NCBI RefSeq assembly: GCF_016599855.1
Contig: NZ_CP067041.1
Location: 3,348,001-3,412,000 of the forward strand
DNA from: Bradyrhizobium diazoefficiens
GTDB taxonomy: Bacteria > Pseudomonadota > Alphaproteobacteria > Rhizobiales > Xanthobacteraceae
Direction of reading: 5' to 3'
DNA length: 64,000 bases
Part shown: in pieces, positions 26,332 through 37,626 of the stretch
Numbering within the stretch: position 1 is the stretch's first letter
Layout of the letters: every line of letters begins with the position of its first letter
Translations under genes and position numbers: made by a program
Notes under the pieces: model-generated
What the model was told of the DNA's origin: nothing
The model's database searches: none
What the model saw: only the letters and a program-made list of their open reading frames with translations

Positions 26332-27474
26332 ATGCAGTTCGCCCTGAATGAGGATCAGATCGCGGTTCGCGACATGGCGTCGGCGTTTGCGGCGGAAAAG
26401 ATCGCGCCGCACGCGCTGCGCTGGGACGAGGAGAAGTATTTCCCCGTCGATGTGATGCGCGAGGCCGCCGCGCTTGGGATGGGCGGAATCTACATCCGCG
26501 ACGATGTCGGGGGATCCGCGATGTCGCGGTTCGATGCGGCGCTGATCTTCGAGGCGCTGGCGACGGGTTGCCCGACCACCTCGGCCTTCATCTCCATCCA
26601 CAACATGGCAAGCTGGATGATCGATGCCTTCGGCAGCGACACCCAGCGCCACAAATGGCTGCCGAAGCTCTGCTCCATGGAACTCATCGCGAGCTACTGC
26701 CTGACCGAGCCGGGTGCTGGGTCCGATGCTGCGGCACTGCGCACCCGCGCGGTACGCGACGGCGACCATTACATCCTCAACGGCCAGAAACAGTTCATCT
26801 CCGGCGCCGGCGGTACCAATCTCTTGGTTACGATGGTGCGCACCGGCGGCGACGGCCCCGGCGGCATCTCGACCCTCGTCATCGACGGCAAGGCGCCGGG
26901 TGTCTCCTTCGGTGCCAACGAGCGCAAGATGGGCTGGAACGCGCAGCCGACCCGGGCCGTGATGTTCGAGAACGCCCGTGTGCCGGTCGCGAACCTGCTG
27001 AGCGAGGAGGGTGTCGGCTTCAAGATCGCGATGGCTGGCCTCGACGGTGGCCGCCTCAATATCACGGCCTGCTCAGTCGGCGGCGCGCAGGCTGCGCTCG
27101 ACAAGGCGCGCGCGTACATGAAGGAGCGGAAGGCCTTTGGAAAGCGTCTCGACGAATTCCAGGCGCTGCAGTTCCGCCTTGCCGATATGGCGATCGAGCT
27201 GGAGGCCGCGCGCACCTTCTTGTGGCGCGCAGCGGCGGCGCTCGATCGCAAGGACCCCGACGCCACCATGCTCTGTGCGATGGCAAAGCGTTTCGGCACA
27301 GATGTCGGCTTCGAGGTCGCCAACCACGCGCTGCAACTGCACGGCGGCTACGGCTACCTCAGCGAATACGGCATCGAGAAGATCGTGCGCGATCTGCGCG
27401 TGCACCAGATCCTCGAAGGCACCAATGAAATCATGCGGCTCATCGTGGCGCGCAAATTGATCGAGGGCGCGTGA
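26332..27474 (+). CDS. Acyl-CoA dehydrogenase, probably isobutyryl-CoA dehydrogenase
   Basis: 380 aa. FAD-binding and substrate motifs: CLTEPGAGSDAA, QKQFISGAGG, and the ending HQILEGTNEIMRLIVAR with catalytic base Glu362. Oxidises an acyl-CoA to the 2-enoyl-CoA using FAD. Placement between mmsA and the hydroxyisobutyryl-CoA hydrolase gene makes isobutyryl-CoA the likely substrate. The stop overlaps the GTG start of the next gene. Confidence 0.93.
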   Translation: MQFALNEDQIAVRDMASAFAAEKIAPHALRWDEEKYFPVDVMREAAALGMGGIYIRDDVGGSAMSRFDAALIFEALATGCPTTSAFISIHNMASWMIDAFGSDTQRHKWLPKLCSMELIASYCLTEPGAGSDAAALRTRAVRDGDHYILNGQKQFISGAGGTNLLVTMVRTGGDGPGGISTLVIDGKAPGVSFGANERKMGWNAQPTRAVMFENARVPVANLLSEEGVGFKIAMAGLDGGRLNITACSVGGAQAALDKARAYMKERKAFGKRLDEFQALQFRLADMAIELEAARTFLWRAAAALDRKDPDATMLCAMAKRFGTDVGFEVANHALQLHGGYGYLSEYGIEKIVRDLRVHQILEGTNEIMRLIVARKLIEGA

Positions 27475-28541
27475 TTAGTTCGGTAGAAGAGGGCGATCTC
27501 ATCGTTCGCCGCGAGGGCGCAGCCGGCATCATCAGGCTCAATCGTCCCAAGGCGATCAATGCCGTGACGCTGGAGATGTTTCGCGGCATCGACAAGGTGC
27601 TCGATCGCTTCGAAGCCGATCCGGCTGTTGCCATCATCCTGCTGGAAGGCGCCGGTGAACGCGGCCTGTGCGCTGGCGGCGACATCCGCACGCTCTGGGA
27701 AAGCTCGAAGGCTGGTGGCGATCTCGGTAAGATCTTGTGGCGCGAGGAATACATCCTCAATGCCCGGATCAAGAAGTTTCTAAAGCCCTATGTCGCGTTC
27801 ATGGACGGCATCGTCATGGGCGGCGGCGTCGGTCTCTCCGCGCATGCGAGCCATCGAATCGTCACCGACCGCACCAGGCTCGCGATGCCTGAGGTCGGGC
27901 TCGGCTTCTTTCCGGATGTCGGCGGCACCTATCTGTTGTCGCGCTCGCCCGGCGAGATAGGCACCTATTTCGGCCTCACGGGTCAGACCATGAACGGCCC
28001 CGACGCGATCCACGCGAGGTTTGCGGACGCTGTAGTGCCGGCTGCCAAATGGCGGGAGCTGCGCGAGGCGCTGACGAAGGCTCGTTCGGACGTGACACCA
28101 ACCGATGTCACCAGGCTCATCAACGGATTTGCGAGCGGTGAAGCGGCAGGGCCGGTCGCCGCAAAGGAGCCGATCATCGACGCTCTGTTCGGCTTCGACC
28201 GGATGGAAGACATCGTCGCTGCGCTCAAGCACGACGGCTCCGAATTCGCGCTGGCCACCCTAAAGATACTCAACGAAAAGTCGCCGCGCGGCATGGTCGT
28301 GACGCTGAAACTGCTGCGGCTCGCGCGCACGGCCTCAAACTTGGAGGAGTGCCTGGTGCGCGAATATCGCGCCGCGCTGGAGGTCTTCCGCAGCGATGAT
28401 TTCCGCGAAGGCATCCGTGCCGCCGTAATCGACAAGGACCGCAATCCGACCTGGTCGCCGCCACGGATCGAGGATGTGACGCCGCAAATGCTTGCGCCGT
28501 ATTTTGCCGAGATTGGCGCCGACGAGCTGAAGTTCAACTAA
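27471..28541 (+). CDS. 3-hydroxyisobutyryl-CoA hydrolase (crotonase family)
   Basis: 356 aa, longer than ordinary enoyl-CoA hydratases and of the HIBCH type: GLCAGGDIRTLWE, GIVMGGGVGLSAHASHRIVT, and the extended C-terminus ending PPRIEDVTPQML. Releases 3-hydroxyisobutyrate from its CoA ester, so the next step is mmsB. GTG start at 27471 gives a four-base overlap (GTGA) with the acyl-CoA dehydrogenase gene. Confidence 0.93.
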   Translation: MISSVEEGDLIVRREGAAGIIRLNRPKAINAVTLEMFRGIDKVLDRFEADPAVAIILLEGAGERGLCAGGDIRTLWESSKAGGDLGKILWREEYILNARIKKFLKPYVAFMDGIVMGGGVGLSAHASHRIVTDRTRLAMPEVGLGFFPDVGGTYLLSRSPGEIGTYFGLTGQTMNGPDAIHARFADAVVPAAKWRELREALTKARSDVTPTDVTRLINGFASGEAAGPVAAKEPIIDALFGFDRMEDIVAALKHDGSEFALATLKILNEKSPRGMVVTLKLLRLARTASNLEECLVREYRAALEVFRSDDFREGIRAAVIDKDRNPTWSPPRIEDVTPQMLAPYFAEIGADELKFN

Positions 28542-28568
28542 TCAACGATTGAAGCGGAGGAAACGACA

Positions 28569-29458
28569 ATGGCCACGATCGCATTCATCGGTCTCGGCAA
28601 TATGGGCGGCCCGATGGCCGCCAATCTGGTCAAAGCCGGCCACAAGGTGGTGGCGTTCGATCTCGTCGAGGCCTCCCGCAATCAGGCCAAGGCCGACGGC
28701 GCCGGCATTGCTGACAGCGCTGCCGGCGCGGTGAAAGGCGCCGATGTCGTCGTGACCATGCTGCCGGCCGGCAAGCATGTGCTCGGTGTCTGGAACGAGG
28801 TCGTTCCCGCCATGAGCAAGGGCGCGCTGATCATCGACAGCTCAACGATCGACGTCGAGAGCGCGCGGCAGGCGCATGCGCTCGCCGCCAAGCACGCCCT
28901 GCTGTCGGTGGATGCGCCGGTTTCCGGCGGCACCGGCGGCGCCAAGGGCGCGACGCTGACCTTCATGTGCGGCGGCGAGGAGAAGGCGTTTGCAGCGGCC
29001 AGACCCGTGCTGGAGAGCATGGGCAAGAAGATCGTGCATTGCGGCGGCGCCGGTGCGGGCCAGGCGGCAAAGATCTGCAACAACATGATCCTCGGCATTT
29101 CCATGATCGCGGTGAGCGAGGCGTTTGCGCTCGGCGAGAAGCTTGGGCTCTCGCATCAGGCGCTGTTCGACGTCGCTTCGACCTCGTCGGGCCAGTGCTG
29201 GTCGCTGACGAGCTATTGCCCGGTACCGGGCCCGGTGCCGACCTCGCCAGCCAACAATGACTACAAGCCGGGTTTTGCTTCGGCGCTGATGGTGAAGGAT
29301 CTGACCTTGGCGCAGGATGCTGCGAAGGCGGCGGGCGCCGCGACACCGCTCGGCAAGCATGCGCAGGAGATCTATCAGTCTTTCGACGCAGCCGGCCAGG
29401 GCGGGGTGGATTTTTCCGGAATTATCAAGCACGTTATAGGGCTAGCCGGGAAGGCCTA

Positions 29459-29459
<1 letters not shown>
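28569..29459 (+). CDS. mmsB: 3-hydroxyisobutyrate dehydrogenase
   Basis: 296 aa. N-terminal NAD(P) site FIGLGNMGGPMAANL, signature VDAPVSGGTGGAKGATL near residue 120, and the catalytic Lys in GAGQAAKICNNM. Oxidises 3-hydroxyisobutyrate to methylmalonate semialdehyde, the substrate of MmsA. GAAGCGGAGGAAACG contains the ribosome site for the ATG at 28569. The TAATG junction couples it to the next gene. Confidence 0.95.
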
Positions 29460-31174
<1,715 letters not shown>

Positions 31175-31182
31175 GTGGAAGT

Positions 31183-31286
31183 CGTCATTCCGGGGCGATG
31201 CGCAGCATCGAACCCGGAATCTATTTCGCCGCAGAGTTTGCTGCGAATGGATTCCGGATTCGCGCTTCGCGCGCCCCGGAATGACG
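31183..31286. repeat. Intergenic palindromic repeat, family A (copy 3)
   Basis: CGTCATTCCGGGGCG and CGCCCCGGAATGACG outer arms, with CCCGGAATC / GATTCCGG inner arms. Lies between the ligase and MaoC genes, so it may be transcribed within the operon. Confidence 0.85.
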
Positions 31287-31303
31287 GCACGAGGAGCGAC
31301 TAA

Positions 31304-31783
31304 GTGAACGAAATCTGGAAGAAGCCGCCGATCACGCTGGAGGCATATCAGGCCATGGTTGGCAGAGAGATCGGCGTCTCGTCGTGGCACCTGATCGATC
31401 AGCCCCGCATCGACACCTATGCCGGCGTGATCGAGGATCACCAGTTCATCCATGTCGATCCTGAGCGTGCGAAGAAGGAGACCGCGTTCGGCACCACCAT
31501 TGCGCATGGTTTCCTGACGATGTCGATGTTGTCGGTGATGTCCTACGAGGTGATGCCGGCGATCGCGGGCACCACGATGGGCGTGAACTACGGTTTCGAC
31601 AAGCTGCGCTTCATCTCGCCGGTGCGCTCGGGCAAGCGCGTCCGCGGCCGTTTCGTGCTGGCGGAGGCCAAGCTGCGCAAGGCAGGCGAATTGCAGTCCC
31701 GGACCAATGTGACGGTCGAGATCGAAGGCGAAGACAAGCCCGCGCTGGTTGCGGACTGGCTCGGCCTGATCTATTTCGCGTAA
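31304..31783 (+). CDS. MaoC-like (R)-specific enoyl-CoA hydratase
   Basis: 159 aa hotdog hydratase. Hydratase-2 motif: DHQFIHVDPERA around residues 47-58, followed by FGTTIAHGFL. Asp47 and His52 are the likely catalytic pair. It hydrates 2-enoyl-CoA to the (R)-3-hydroxyacyl-CoA. The GTG start at 31304 follows GAGGAG. Downstream SDR could oxidise the (R)-hydroxy product. Confidence 0.88.
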   Translation: MNEIWKKPPITLEAYQAMVGREIGVSSWHLIDQPRIDTYAGVIEDHQFIHVDPERAKKETAFGTTIAHGFLTMSMLSVMSYEVMPAIAGTTMGVNYGFDKLRFISPVRSGKRVRGRFVLAEAKLRKAGELQSRTNVTVEIEGEDKPALVADWLGLIYFA

Positions 31784-31789
31784 GTCCGG

Positions 31790-31878
31790 GCCGTGCTGGC
31801 CGGGCTTGACCCGGCCATGCATCGCTGCTCAAAAGCCTCTCGATTTTGACAGATCGCCGGGCCAGGCCCGGTCACGAC
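31790..31878. repeat. Intergenic inverted repeat (single copy in this window)
   Basis: CCGGGCTTGACCCGG at the left and CCGGGCCAGGCCCGG towards the right, flanked by pairing GGCC-rich arms. Similar in style to the other repeat families but with its own sequence. Confidence 0.5.
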
Positions 31879-31902
31879 GCTTAACATCCAGGAAGCACAC
31901 TC

Positions 31903-32820
31903 ATGGCCATTAGGTTCGACGGACGCGTCGCCATCGTCACCGGCGCGGGCAATGGGCTCGGCAAGGCGCATGCGCTGGGCCTCGCGAGCCGCGGCGCGAA
32001 AGTCGTGGTCAACGATTTCGGCGGCGCGCGTGACGGCACGGGTGCCTCGCTGTCGCCGGCCGAAGCCGTGGTCGAGGAGATCCGCAAAGCTGGCGGCACG
32101 GCGATGGCCGACGGTGCCGACGTCTCAAATCTCGAGCAGGTCACCGCCATGGTCGAGCGCGCCACCAAGGAGTGGGGCAGCGTCGATTTGATGTGCGCCA
32201 ATGCCGGCATCCTGCGCGACAAGTCGTTCGGCAAGATGGAAGCCGCCGATTTCCAGAAGGTGCTCGACGTACATCTCGTCGGCACCTTCTATTGCTGCAA
32301 GGCGGTCTGGGCCGGCATGCGCGACCGCAACTACGGCCGCATCGTGCTGACGACCTCCTCCTCCGGCCTCTACGGTAATTTCGGCCAGGCCAATTACGGC
32401 GCGGCCAAGTCCGGCATGGTCGGCCTGATGAACGTGCTGGCGGAAGAGGGCCGCAAGAACAACATCCGCGTCAACATCATCTCGCCGACGGCGGCGACCC
32501 GTATGACTGAAGAGCTGCTGCCGCCGCAGGCGCTCCAGCTGATGAAGCCGAACGCGATCACGCCCGCGGTCGAATACATGCTGAGCGAGGACGCGCCGAC
32601 CCGCACCATCATGGGCGCCGGTGCCGGCTCCTTCGCCGTGATCAAGATTCTCGAGAGCGAAGGCATCAACCTGCCGGAATCCGAATGGACCCCGGACGCG
32701 ATCGCCGCGCATTTCGCCGAGATCAGTGACATGTCGAAGGCGAAGGCGCTGGCCGGCGCGTTCGAGCAGACGCAGAAGTACGTGGCTCAAGCCGCGGCGC
32801 GGGCGGGGATCAAGCTCTGA
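31903..32820 (+). CDS. SDR-family (R)-3-hydroxyacyl-CoA dehydrogenase-like oxidoreductase
   Basis: 305 aa. Cofactor loop TGAGNGLG at residues 13-20, and catalytic Tyr165-x3-Lys169 in NYGAAKSG. The sequence resembles the dehydrogenase part of multifunctional enzyme type 2 (AIVTGAGNGLGKAHAL, VNDFGGARDGTG). With the MaoC gene upstream this gives an (R)-specific hydratase-dehydrogenase step of beta-oxidation. The stop overlaps the CTG start proposed for the next gene. Confidence 0.88.
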   Translation: MAIRFDGRVAIVTGAGNGLGKAHALGLASRGAKVVVNDFGGARDGTGASLSPAEAVVEEIRKAGGTAMADGADVSNLEQVTAMVERATKEWGSVDLMCANAGILRDKSFGKMEAADFQKVLDVHLVGTFYCCKAVWAGMRDRNYGRIVLTTSSSGLYGNFGQANYGAAKSGMVGLMNVLAEEGRKNNIRVNIISPTAATRMTEELLPPQALQLMKPNAITPAVEYMLSEDAPTRTIMGAGAGSFAVIKILESEGINLPESEWTPDAIAAHFAEISDMSKAKALAGAFEQTQKYVAQAAARAGIKL

Positions 32821-34034
32821 CTGACGTTGCCGTCATCGGTGCCGGTCCCGCCGGGCTGATGTCGGCGGAAGTGCTGGCGCAGGGTGGCGCCCGCATCATC
32901 GTCTACGACGCGATGCCGTCTCCGGGCCGCAAATTCCTGATGGCCGGCCGTGGCGGACTCAATCTCACCCACAGCGAGCCGCTGCCGGATTTCCTTCAGC
33001 GCTATCGGGAAGCGGTGCCGCATCTGCGCGCTGCAGTCGAGGCGTTTCCGCCCGACGCGCTGCGCGATTGGAGCGCCGCACTTGGTCAGCTGACCTTCGT
33101 CGGCAGCAGCGGGCGGGTGTTTCCAAAAACGTTCAAGGCCTCGCCATTGCTGCGCGCCTGGCTGCGACAGCTCGGTGCGACTGGCGTGCAGTTCGCGTTT
33201 CGGCACCGCTGGACCGGCTGGGACGCGGACGGCCGGCTCCAATTTCAAACGCCCGATGGTGTGCTTGCCATCGCCCCGAGCGCAACGGTGCTCGCGCTCG
33301 GTGGCGCGAGCTGGCCGCGGTTGGGCTCGGATGGTGCATGGGTCGATTGCCTCGCCGCGAAGGGCGTCGCCATCTCCAAGCTCCGGCCGGCCAATTCCGG
33401 CTTCACGGTCGCATGGTCCGAATTGTTTCGCGATCGTTTCGAAGGCCAGCCGCTCAAAGGCGTGGCGCTGACGATCGGCGCGCACACCGTGCGTGGCGAA
33501 GCCATGATCACCCGCAGCGGCATCGAAGGCGGTGCGATCTACGCCTTGTCGGCGGAGCTGCGCGAGGCGGTAATGGGGATCGGGCAGGCGACGTTGACGA
33601 TCGCATTGCGGCCCGACCTCGATGCCGCCGCGCTGACTGCGCGCCTGTCGGGCACGCGCGGCAAGCAATCGCTGGCGAACTTCCTGCGCAAGGCGGCGCA
33701 ATTGTCGCCGGTCGGTATCGGGCTGATGCAGGAGGCGGCCATCGCATCCGGCCGACCGGTGGTAGCGCTCTCGCCGGCGGAGCTTGCGGAGCTGATCAAC
33801 GCAATTCCGGTTCAGCTCACCGGCGTCGCCCCGATCGAGCGCGCCATCTCGACCGCGGGCGGAGTGACCTTCGACGAGCTCGACGACCACTTCATGCTGC
33901 GCAAATTGCCCGGCGTGTTCGCCGCCGGCGAGATGCTGGACTGGGAGGCGCCGACCGGCGGCTATCTGCTGCAGGCCTCGTTTGCGACGGGGGTCGCGGC
34001 GGGCAAGGGTGTAATGGAGTGGTTGAAGCGCTAA
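32817..34034 (+). CDS. FAD-dependent flavoprotein of the HI0933/TIGR03862 type, apparent CTG start
   Basis: 405 aa if begun at the CTG at 32817. This start reads TDVAVIGAGPAGLMSAEVL, which supplies the Rossmann GxGxxG for FAD. The next conventional start is the ATG at 32859, which would remove that motif, and no ATG, GTG or TTG occurs in frame between the SDR stop and it. The CTG overlaps the SDR stop as CTGA, so translational coupling may help initiation. KFLMAGRGGLNLTHSE and the C-terminal GGYLLQASFATG are typical of the family. Function unknown; oxidoreductase. Confidence 0.8.
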   Translation: MTDVAVIGAGPAGLMSAEVLAQGGARIIVYDAMPSPGRKFLMAGRGGLNLTHSEPLPDFLQRYREAVPHLRAAVEAFPPDALRDWSAALGQLTFVGSSGRVFPKTFKASPLLRAWLRQLGATGVQFAFRHRWTGWDADGRLQFQTPDGVLAIAPSATVLALGGASWPRLGSDGAWVDCLAAKGVAISKLRPANSGFTVAWSELFRDRFEGQPLKGVALTIGAHTVRGEAMITRSGIEGGAIYALSAELREAVMGIGQATLTIALRPDLDAAALTARLSGTRGKQSLANFLRKAAQLSPVGIGLMQEAAIASGRPVVALSPAELAELINAIPVQLTGVAPIERAISTAGGVTFDELDDHFMLRKLPGVFAAGEMLDWEAPTGGYLLQASFATGVAAGKGVMEWLKR

Positions 34035-34038
34035 CCAG

Positions 34039-34120
34039 CGTCATTGCGCGCGCAGCGAAGCAATCCATGTCTGCGGAGGTAGTCTGGATTGCTTCGTCGC
34101 AAGAGCTCCTCGCAATGACG
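34039..34120. repeat. Intergenic palindromic repeat, family B (copy 1)
   Basis: CGTCATTGCG at the left and CGCAATGACG at the right, with GAAGCAATCCA / TGGATTGCTTC inner arms. A second copy is at 42953. Confidence 0.85.
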
Positions 34121-34133
34121 GCCGTGCCAGCCC

Positions 34134-35213
34134 CTACCTCAGCTTCCCGCGCGCCGCGACCGGCAGCGTGCCGATGATCTCCTCGCCGCGGACCATCACC
34201 ACTTCGTCCATCATGTTGACGACGACGCAGACGTGGTTCGGCACGATCCGGACGACGTCGCCGACGTTCGGCCGCGTGTTGCTGCGGGAGAGGTCGAGGA
34301 AGCCGTGCTCCTCGGCGAATTTCGCGATCTTGGCTTCGGGATGCTCCAGGATCAGGCCATGGCCGTCGAGCCCGCCGGTGTCGCTCGTCAGCGTCTTTGA
34401 GCCGGCGTCCAGAATGCCGCGCTCGGGCGCGGCGCGGCTCACCACGGTCGAGTAGATGTGTAGCGCGCAATCGTCCCAGGTGGCGGAGCCGGCCGCGACC
34501 TGCATGCGGTCGTTGTAGATATAGGTGCCGAAGCGGTGCTCGGTGCCGCCCTTGAGCTTGCCGATATTGACGAGGTTCGGTGTGCCGCCGGTGGAGACGA
34601 TTTTTGCCTCCAGCCCGTGCGCACGCACGCCGGCCAGCGCCTCGTCGAAGAATTTTTGCGCATCGCCCCAGCCGGTCTCGGTCGGATAGAGCATGAACCC
34701 TGCGAATTGCAGCCCTTTGGACGCCGCGATCTCGCGCGCCAGTGCGATCGCCTCCGCCGGCGTCTCGACGCCGGCGCGCTTGCGGCCTGTGTCGCATTCG
34801 ACCACGACCGAGAGCGGCCGGCCCGAAGCCGCGGCAGCTTTGGGCAGGCCGGCAACGACGGTCGAATTATCGGCAGCGACCGTCATATTAGCCTTCGCAT
34901 TCAGCGCGCCGAGCCGCGCCATCTTCTCTTCGCCAAGCAGATTGTAGCTGATCAGGATGTCCTCGATGCCGGCATTGACCATGATCTCGGCCTCGCCGAG
35001 CTTCTGGCAGGTGATGCCTTTCGCGCCGGCCGCGACCTGCATCTTCGCAATCGTCGGGTTCTTGTGCGTCTTGATGTGAGGCCGGTTGGCGATTCCTGCG
35101 TCGTCGCAGGCCTTCTGGATCCGCGCGATGTTGCGCTCGACCTTGTCCATGTCGATGACGGCGCAGGGGGTGCCGTATTCGCGGGCGATTTTGGCGGCGA
35201 GGGGAGTGGTCAT
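34134..35213 (-). CDS. D-threonine aldolase / D-serine dehydratase-like PLP enzyme
   Basis: 359 aa, fold type III (alanine-racemase-like). The PLP Lys48 sits in RPHIKTHK; N-terminal TPCAVIDMDKVERNI and C-terminal GDVVRIVPNHVCVVVNM with the His/Cys metal site typical of DSD1/DTA proteins. It may cleave D-3-hydroxyamino acids or dehydrate D-serine. I chose the ATG at 35213, four bases after the stop of the upstream ABC-F gene; a longer frame is a shadow of that gene. Confidence 0.88.
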   Translation of the reverse strand: MTTPLAAKIAREYGTPCAVIDMDKVERNIARIQKACDDAGIANRPHIKTHKNPTIAKMQVAAGAKGITCQKLGEAEIMVNAGIEDILISYNLLGEEKMARLGALNAKANMTVAADNSTVVAGLPKAAAASGRPLSVVVECDTGRKRAGVETPAEAIALAREIAASKGLQFAGFMLYPTETGWGDAQKFFDEALAGVRAHGLEAKIVSTGGTPNLVNIGKLKGGTEHRFGTYIYNDRMQVAAGSATWDDCALHIYSTVVSRAAPERGILDAGSKTLTSDTGGLDGHGLILEHPEAKIAKFAEEHGFLDLSRSNTRPNVGDVVRIVPNHVCVVVNMMDEVVMVRGEEIIGTLPVAARGKLR

Positions 35214-35217
35214 TTGG

Positions 35218-37026
35218 TTATGCCTCTTCAATCTCTTCGCGGAGCATTTCAAGTTCGAGCCAGCGCTCTTCGGCGGCGGATAGTTCGTCATGCGCCTTGG
35301 CGATGGCAGCCGACGTGTCGTCGAATTTCTTGCGATCCTTCGTGTAGAGATTGGGATCGTCGAGCACGCGCTGCAATTTGGCAATATCGGCCTGCAGCGT
35401 CTCCATCTTCTTCGGCAGCGTCTCGAGCGCATGCTTCTCGTTGAAGCTTAGCTTCCGCTTGGGTGCGGCGGCGGGAGCCGCGGAGCGCTCCTCTTTCTTC
35501 TCCGCGGGTGCTTGCGCCTTCGTCTCGCGCTTCAAATCCGCGCCGCGCTGCGCCAGCATGTCGCTGTAGCCGCCGGCATATTCGATCCACTTGCCGTTAC
35601 CCTCGGGCGCGATCACCGAGGTGACGACGCGGTCGAGGAAGTCGCGGTCATGGCTGATCAGGATGACAGTGCCTTCATAGTCGCCGAGCATGTCTTCGAG
35701 GACGTCGAGAGTCTCGAGATCGAGGTCGTTGGTTGGCTCGTCCAGCACGAGGAGATTCGACGGCTTCGCCAGCGCGCGCGCCAGCATCAGCCGGCCGCGT
35801 TCGCCGCCCGAGAGCACCTCCACCGGCGTGCCGCGCTGCTCCTGCGCGAACAGGAAGTCCTTCATGTAGCCGACCACGTGCTTCGGCTTGCCGCCGACCA
35901 TGATCTGGTCACCACGCCCGCCGGTCAGCGCGTCGGCCAGCGTCGATTTGGGATCGAGGCTTTCGCGGTGCTGGTCCAGCGTCGCCGTCTCCAGATTGGC
36001 CCCGAGCCGCACCATGCCAGAATCCGGCGGCGCGCCGCCGGTGAGCAGATTGACAAGCGTGGTCTTGCCGGCGCCGTTCGGTCCGATGATGCCGAGCCGG
36101 TCGCCACGCTGGATGCGGGTGGAGAAATTGTCAACGATAATGCGATCGCCATAGGCTTTGGTGATGCCCTTGGCTTCGATCACCAGCTTGCCGGATTGCT
36201 CGGCTTCCGCGGCGGCGAGACTGGCGGTGCCGGCGGTGCCGCGATAGTTGCGGCGCTGGTCGCGCAGCGCATGCAGATTGGAAAGCCGCTTGACGTTGCG
36301 CTTGCGCCGGCCGGAGACGCCGTGGCGCAGCCAGTGCTCCTCGTCGACGATCTTGCGGTCGAGCTTGTGCTGGTCGCGTTCTTCCTCGGCCAGCACCTCG
36401 TCGCGCCAGGTCTCGAACGATGCAAAGCCGCGATCAATCTGCTTGATCCGACCGCGGTCGAGCCACGCGGTCGAGCGCGACAGATTGGTGAGGAAGCGGC
36501 GGTCATGGCTGATGATCACCAGCGCGCTACGCCTGGAGTCGAGCTCCTTTTCCAGCCATTCGATGGTGGAGAGATCGAGATGGTTGGTCGGCTCGTCCAG
36601 CAGCAAAATGTCGGGCGAGGGCGCCAGCACGCGAGCCAGCGCCGCACGGCGCGCCTCGCCGCCGGAGACGTTTGCCGGGTTCTCGTTGCCGGTGAGCCCA
36701 AGCCGCTCGACCAGGTAGCGCGCCTGATACGGATCGTCGCCGGGTGCAAGCCCCGCCTCGATATAGGCGAGCGTGGTCTTGTGCTCGCCGAAATCCGGTT
36801 CCTGCGGCAGATAGCGGAGGGTCGCGCCGGGCTGCACGAAGCGCGTGCCGCCGTCGGGCTCGACGAGGCCGGCCGCGATCTTCAGCAGCGTCGACTTGCC
36901 GGAACCATTGCGGCCGATCAGGCAGACGCGCTCGCCTGGCGCGACGTTGAGTTCGACGCCCGACAGCAGCGGCGTGCCGCCAAAAGTGAGCTTGATGTCC
37001 TTGAGTTGGATCAGCGGCGGCGCCAT
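35218..37026 (-). CDS. ABC-F family ATPase (Uup/EttA-like)
   Basis: 602 aa, two ABC domains and no membrane segments. First Walker A GRNGSGKST at residues 38-46 with signature VSGGEARRA; second GPNGAGKTT with signature LSGGERGRLMLARAL. Between them lies an arm-like charged linker, and after residue about 520 an Ala/Lys-rich coiled coil as in Uup. ABC-F proteins act on the ribosome or, for Uup, on DNA repair and translation. The next gene is four bases away. Confidence 0.9.
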   Translation of the reverse strand: MAPPLIQLKDIKLTFGGTPLLSGVELNVAPGERVCLIGRNGSGKSTLLKIAAGLVEPDGGTRFVQPGATLRYLPQEPDFGEHKTTLAYIEAGLAPGDDPYQARYLVERLGLTGNENPANVSGGEARRAALARVLAPSPDILLLDEPTNHLDLSTIEWLEKELDSRRSALVIISHDRRFLTNLSRSTAWLDRGRIKQIDRGFASFETWRDEVLAEEERDQHKLDRKIVDEEHWLRHGVSGRRKRNVKRLSNLHALRDQRRNYRGTAGTASLAAAEAEQSGKLVIEAKGITKAYGDRIIVDNFSTRIQRGDRLGIIGPNGAGKTTLVNLLTGGAPPDSGMVRLGANLETATLDQHRESLDPKSTLADALTGGRGDQIMVGGKPKHVVGYMKDFLFAQEQRGTPVEVLSGGERGRLMLARALAKPSNLLVLDEPTNDLDLETLDVLEDMLGDYEGTVILISHDRDFLDRVVTSVIAPEGNGKWIEYAGGYSDMLAQRGADLKRETKAQAPAEKKEERSAAPAAAPKRKLSFNEKHALETLPKKMETLQADIAKLQRVLDDPNLYTKDRKKFDDTSAAIAKAHDELSAAEERWLELEMLREEIEEA

Positions 37027-37029
37027 TTT

Positions 37030-37521
37030 TCAGCCTTGACTTGTCGCGGCCTGATCGGCGCGGCGGCGCTGGATCCGGCGCAGCGTCTGGTCGAGCGCCG
37101 AGAGGAAGGCGGAGCGGTCACGTGGTGCGTACGAGCGCGGGCCGCCGGTGACTTCACCGGCCGAGCGCAGATCCGTCATCAGATTGCGCACCGCCAGCGT
37201 CATCCCGATCGACTCTTCGGTGAACGGCTTGCCGTTCGGTGCGATCACATCGGCACCGGCCTTCACGCAGCGGCTGGCAAGCGGAATGTCCGAAGTGATG
37301 ACGACGTCGCCCGGCTTGGCCCGCTCCGCGATCCAGTCGTCAGCGGCGTCCATGCCTGAGCCGGCAGCGATGCGCTCGATCAGCGCGTCCTGCGGCACAC
37401 GAATAAAGTTGCCGGCGACAACGCTGACGGGCACGCCGTGCCGGAGCGCGACCCGGTAGATTTCGTCCTTTACCGGGCAGGCGTCAGCGTCGACATAGAT
37501 GCGGATGGGGGTGTCAGTCAT
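37030..37521 (-). CDS. YaiI/YqxD family protein (DUF188)
   Basis: 163 aa. Starts [20 protein letters not shown], the signature of DUF188, with further [12 protein letters not shown] and [15 protein letters not shown]-like fold proteins of unknown activity. The start at 37521 fits the family N-terminus; a longer frame upstream is a shadow of the divergent hotdog gene. Three bases separate it from the ABC-F gene downstream. Confidence 0.9.
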   Translation of the reverse strand: MTDTPIRIYVDADACPVKDEIYRVALRHGVPVSVVAGNFIRVPQDALIERIAAGSGMDAADDWIAERAKPGDVVITSDIPLASRCVKAGADVIAPNGKPFTEESIGMTLAVRNLMTDLRSAGEVTGGPRSYAPRDRSAFLSALDQTLRRIQRRRADQAATSQG

Positions 37522-37626
37522 TCGCCGCGTGGTACCCCATTCGGGCCGCAAAGGCGAGGGGATTGACCCCGGTTCCTCAGGGCCTACGATTGCCCCGAAA
37601 CAACAAGAAATTTGGGGACGTCCGCC

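Noticed and set aside
24820..26769. 649-codon open frame on the minus strand opposite mmsA
   Set aside because: Lacks any domain, is Arg/Ala/Asp-rich like a shadow of GC-rich coding DNA, and mmsA on the other strand is certain.
35512..37359. 615-codon frame opposite the ABC-F gene
   Set aside because: Shadow of the ABC-F ATPase, whose Walker motifs are intact in the other strand.
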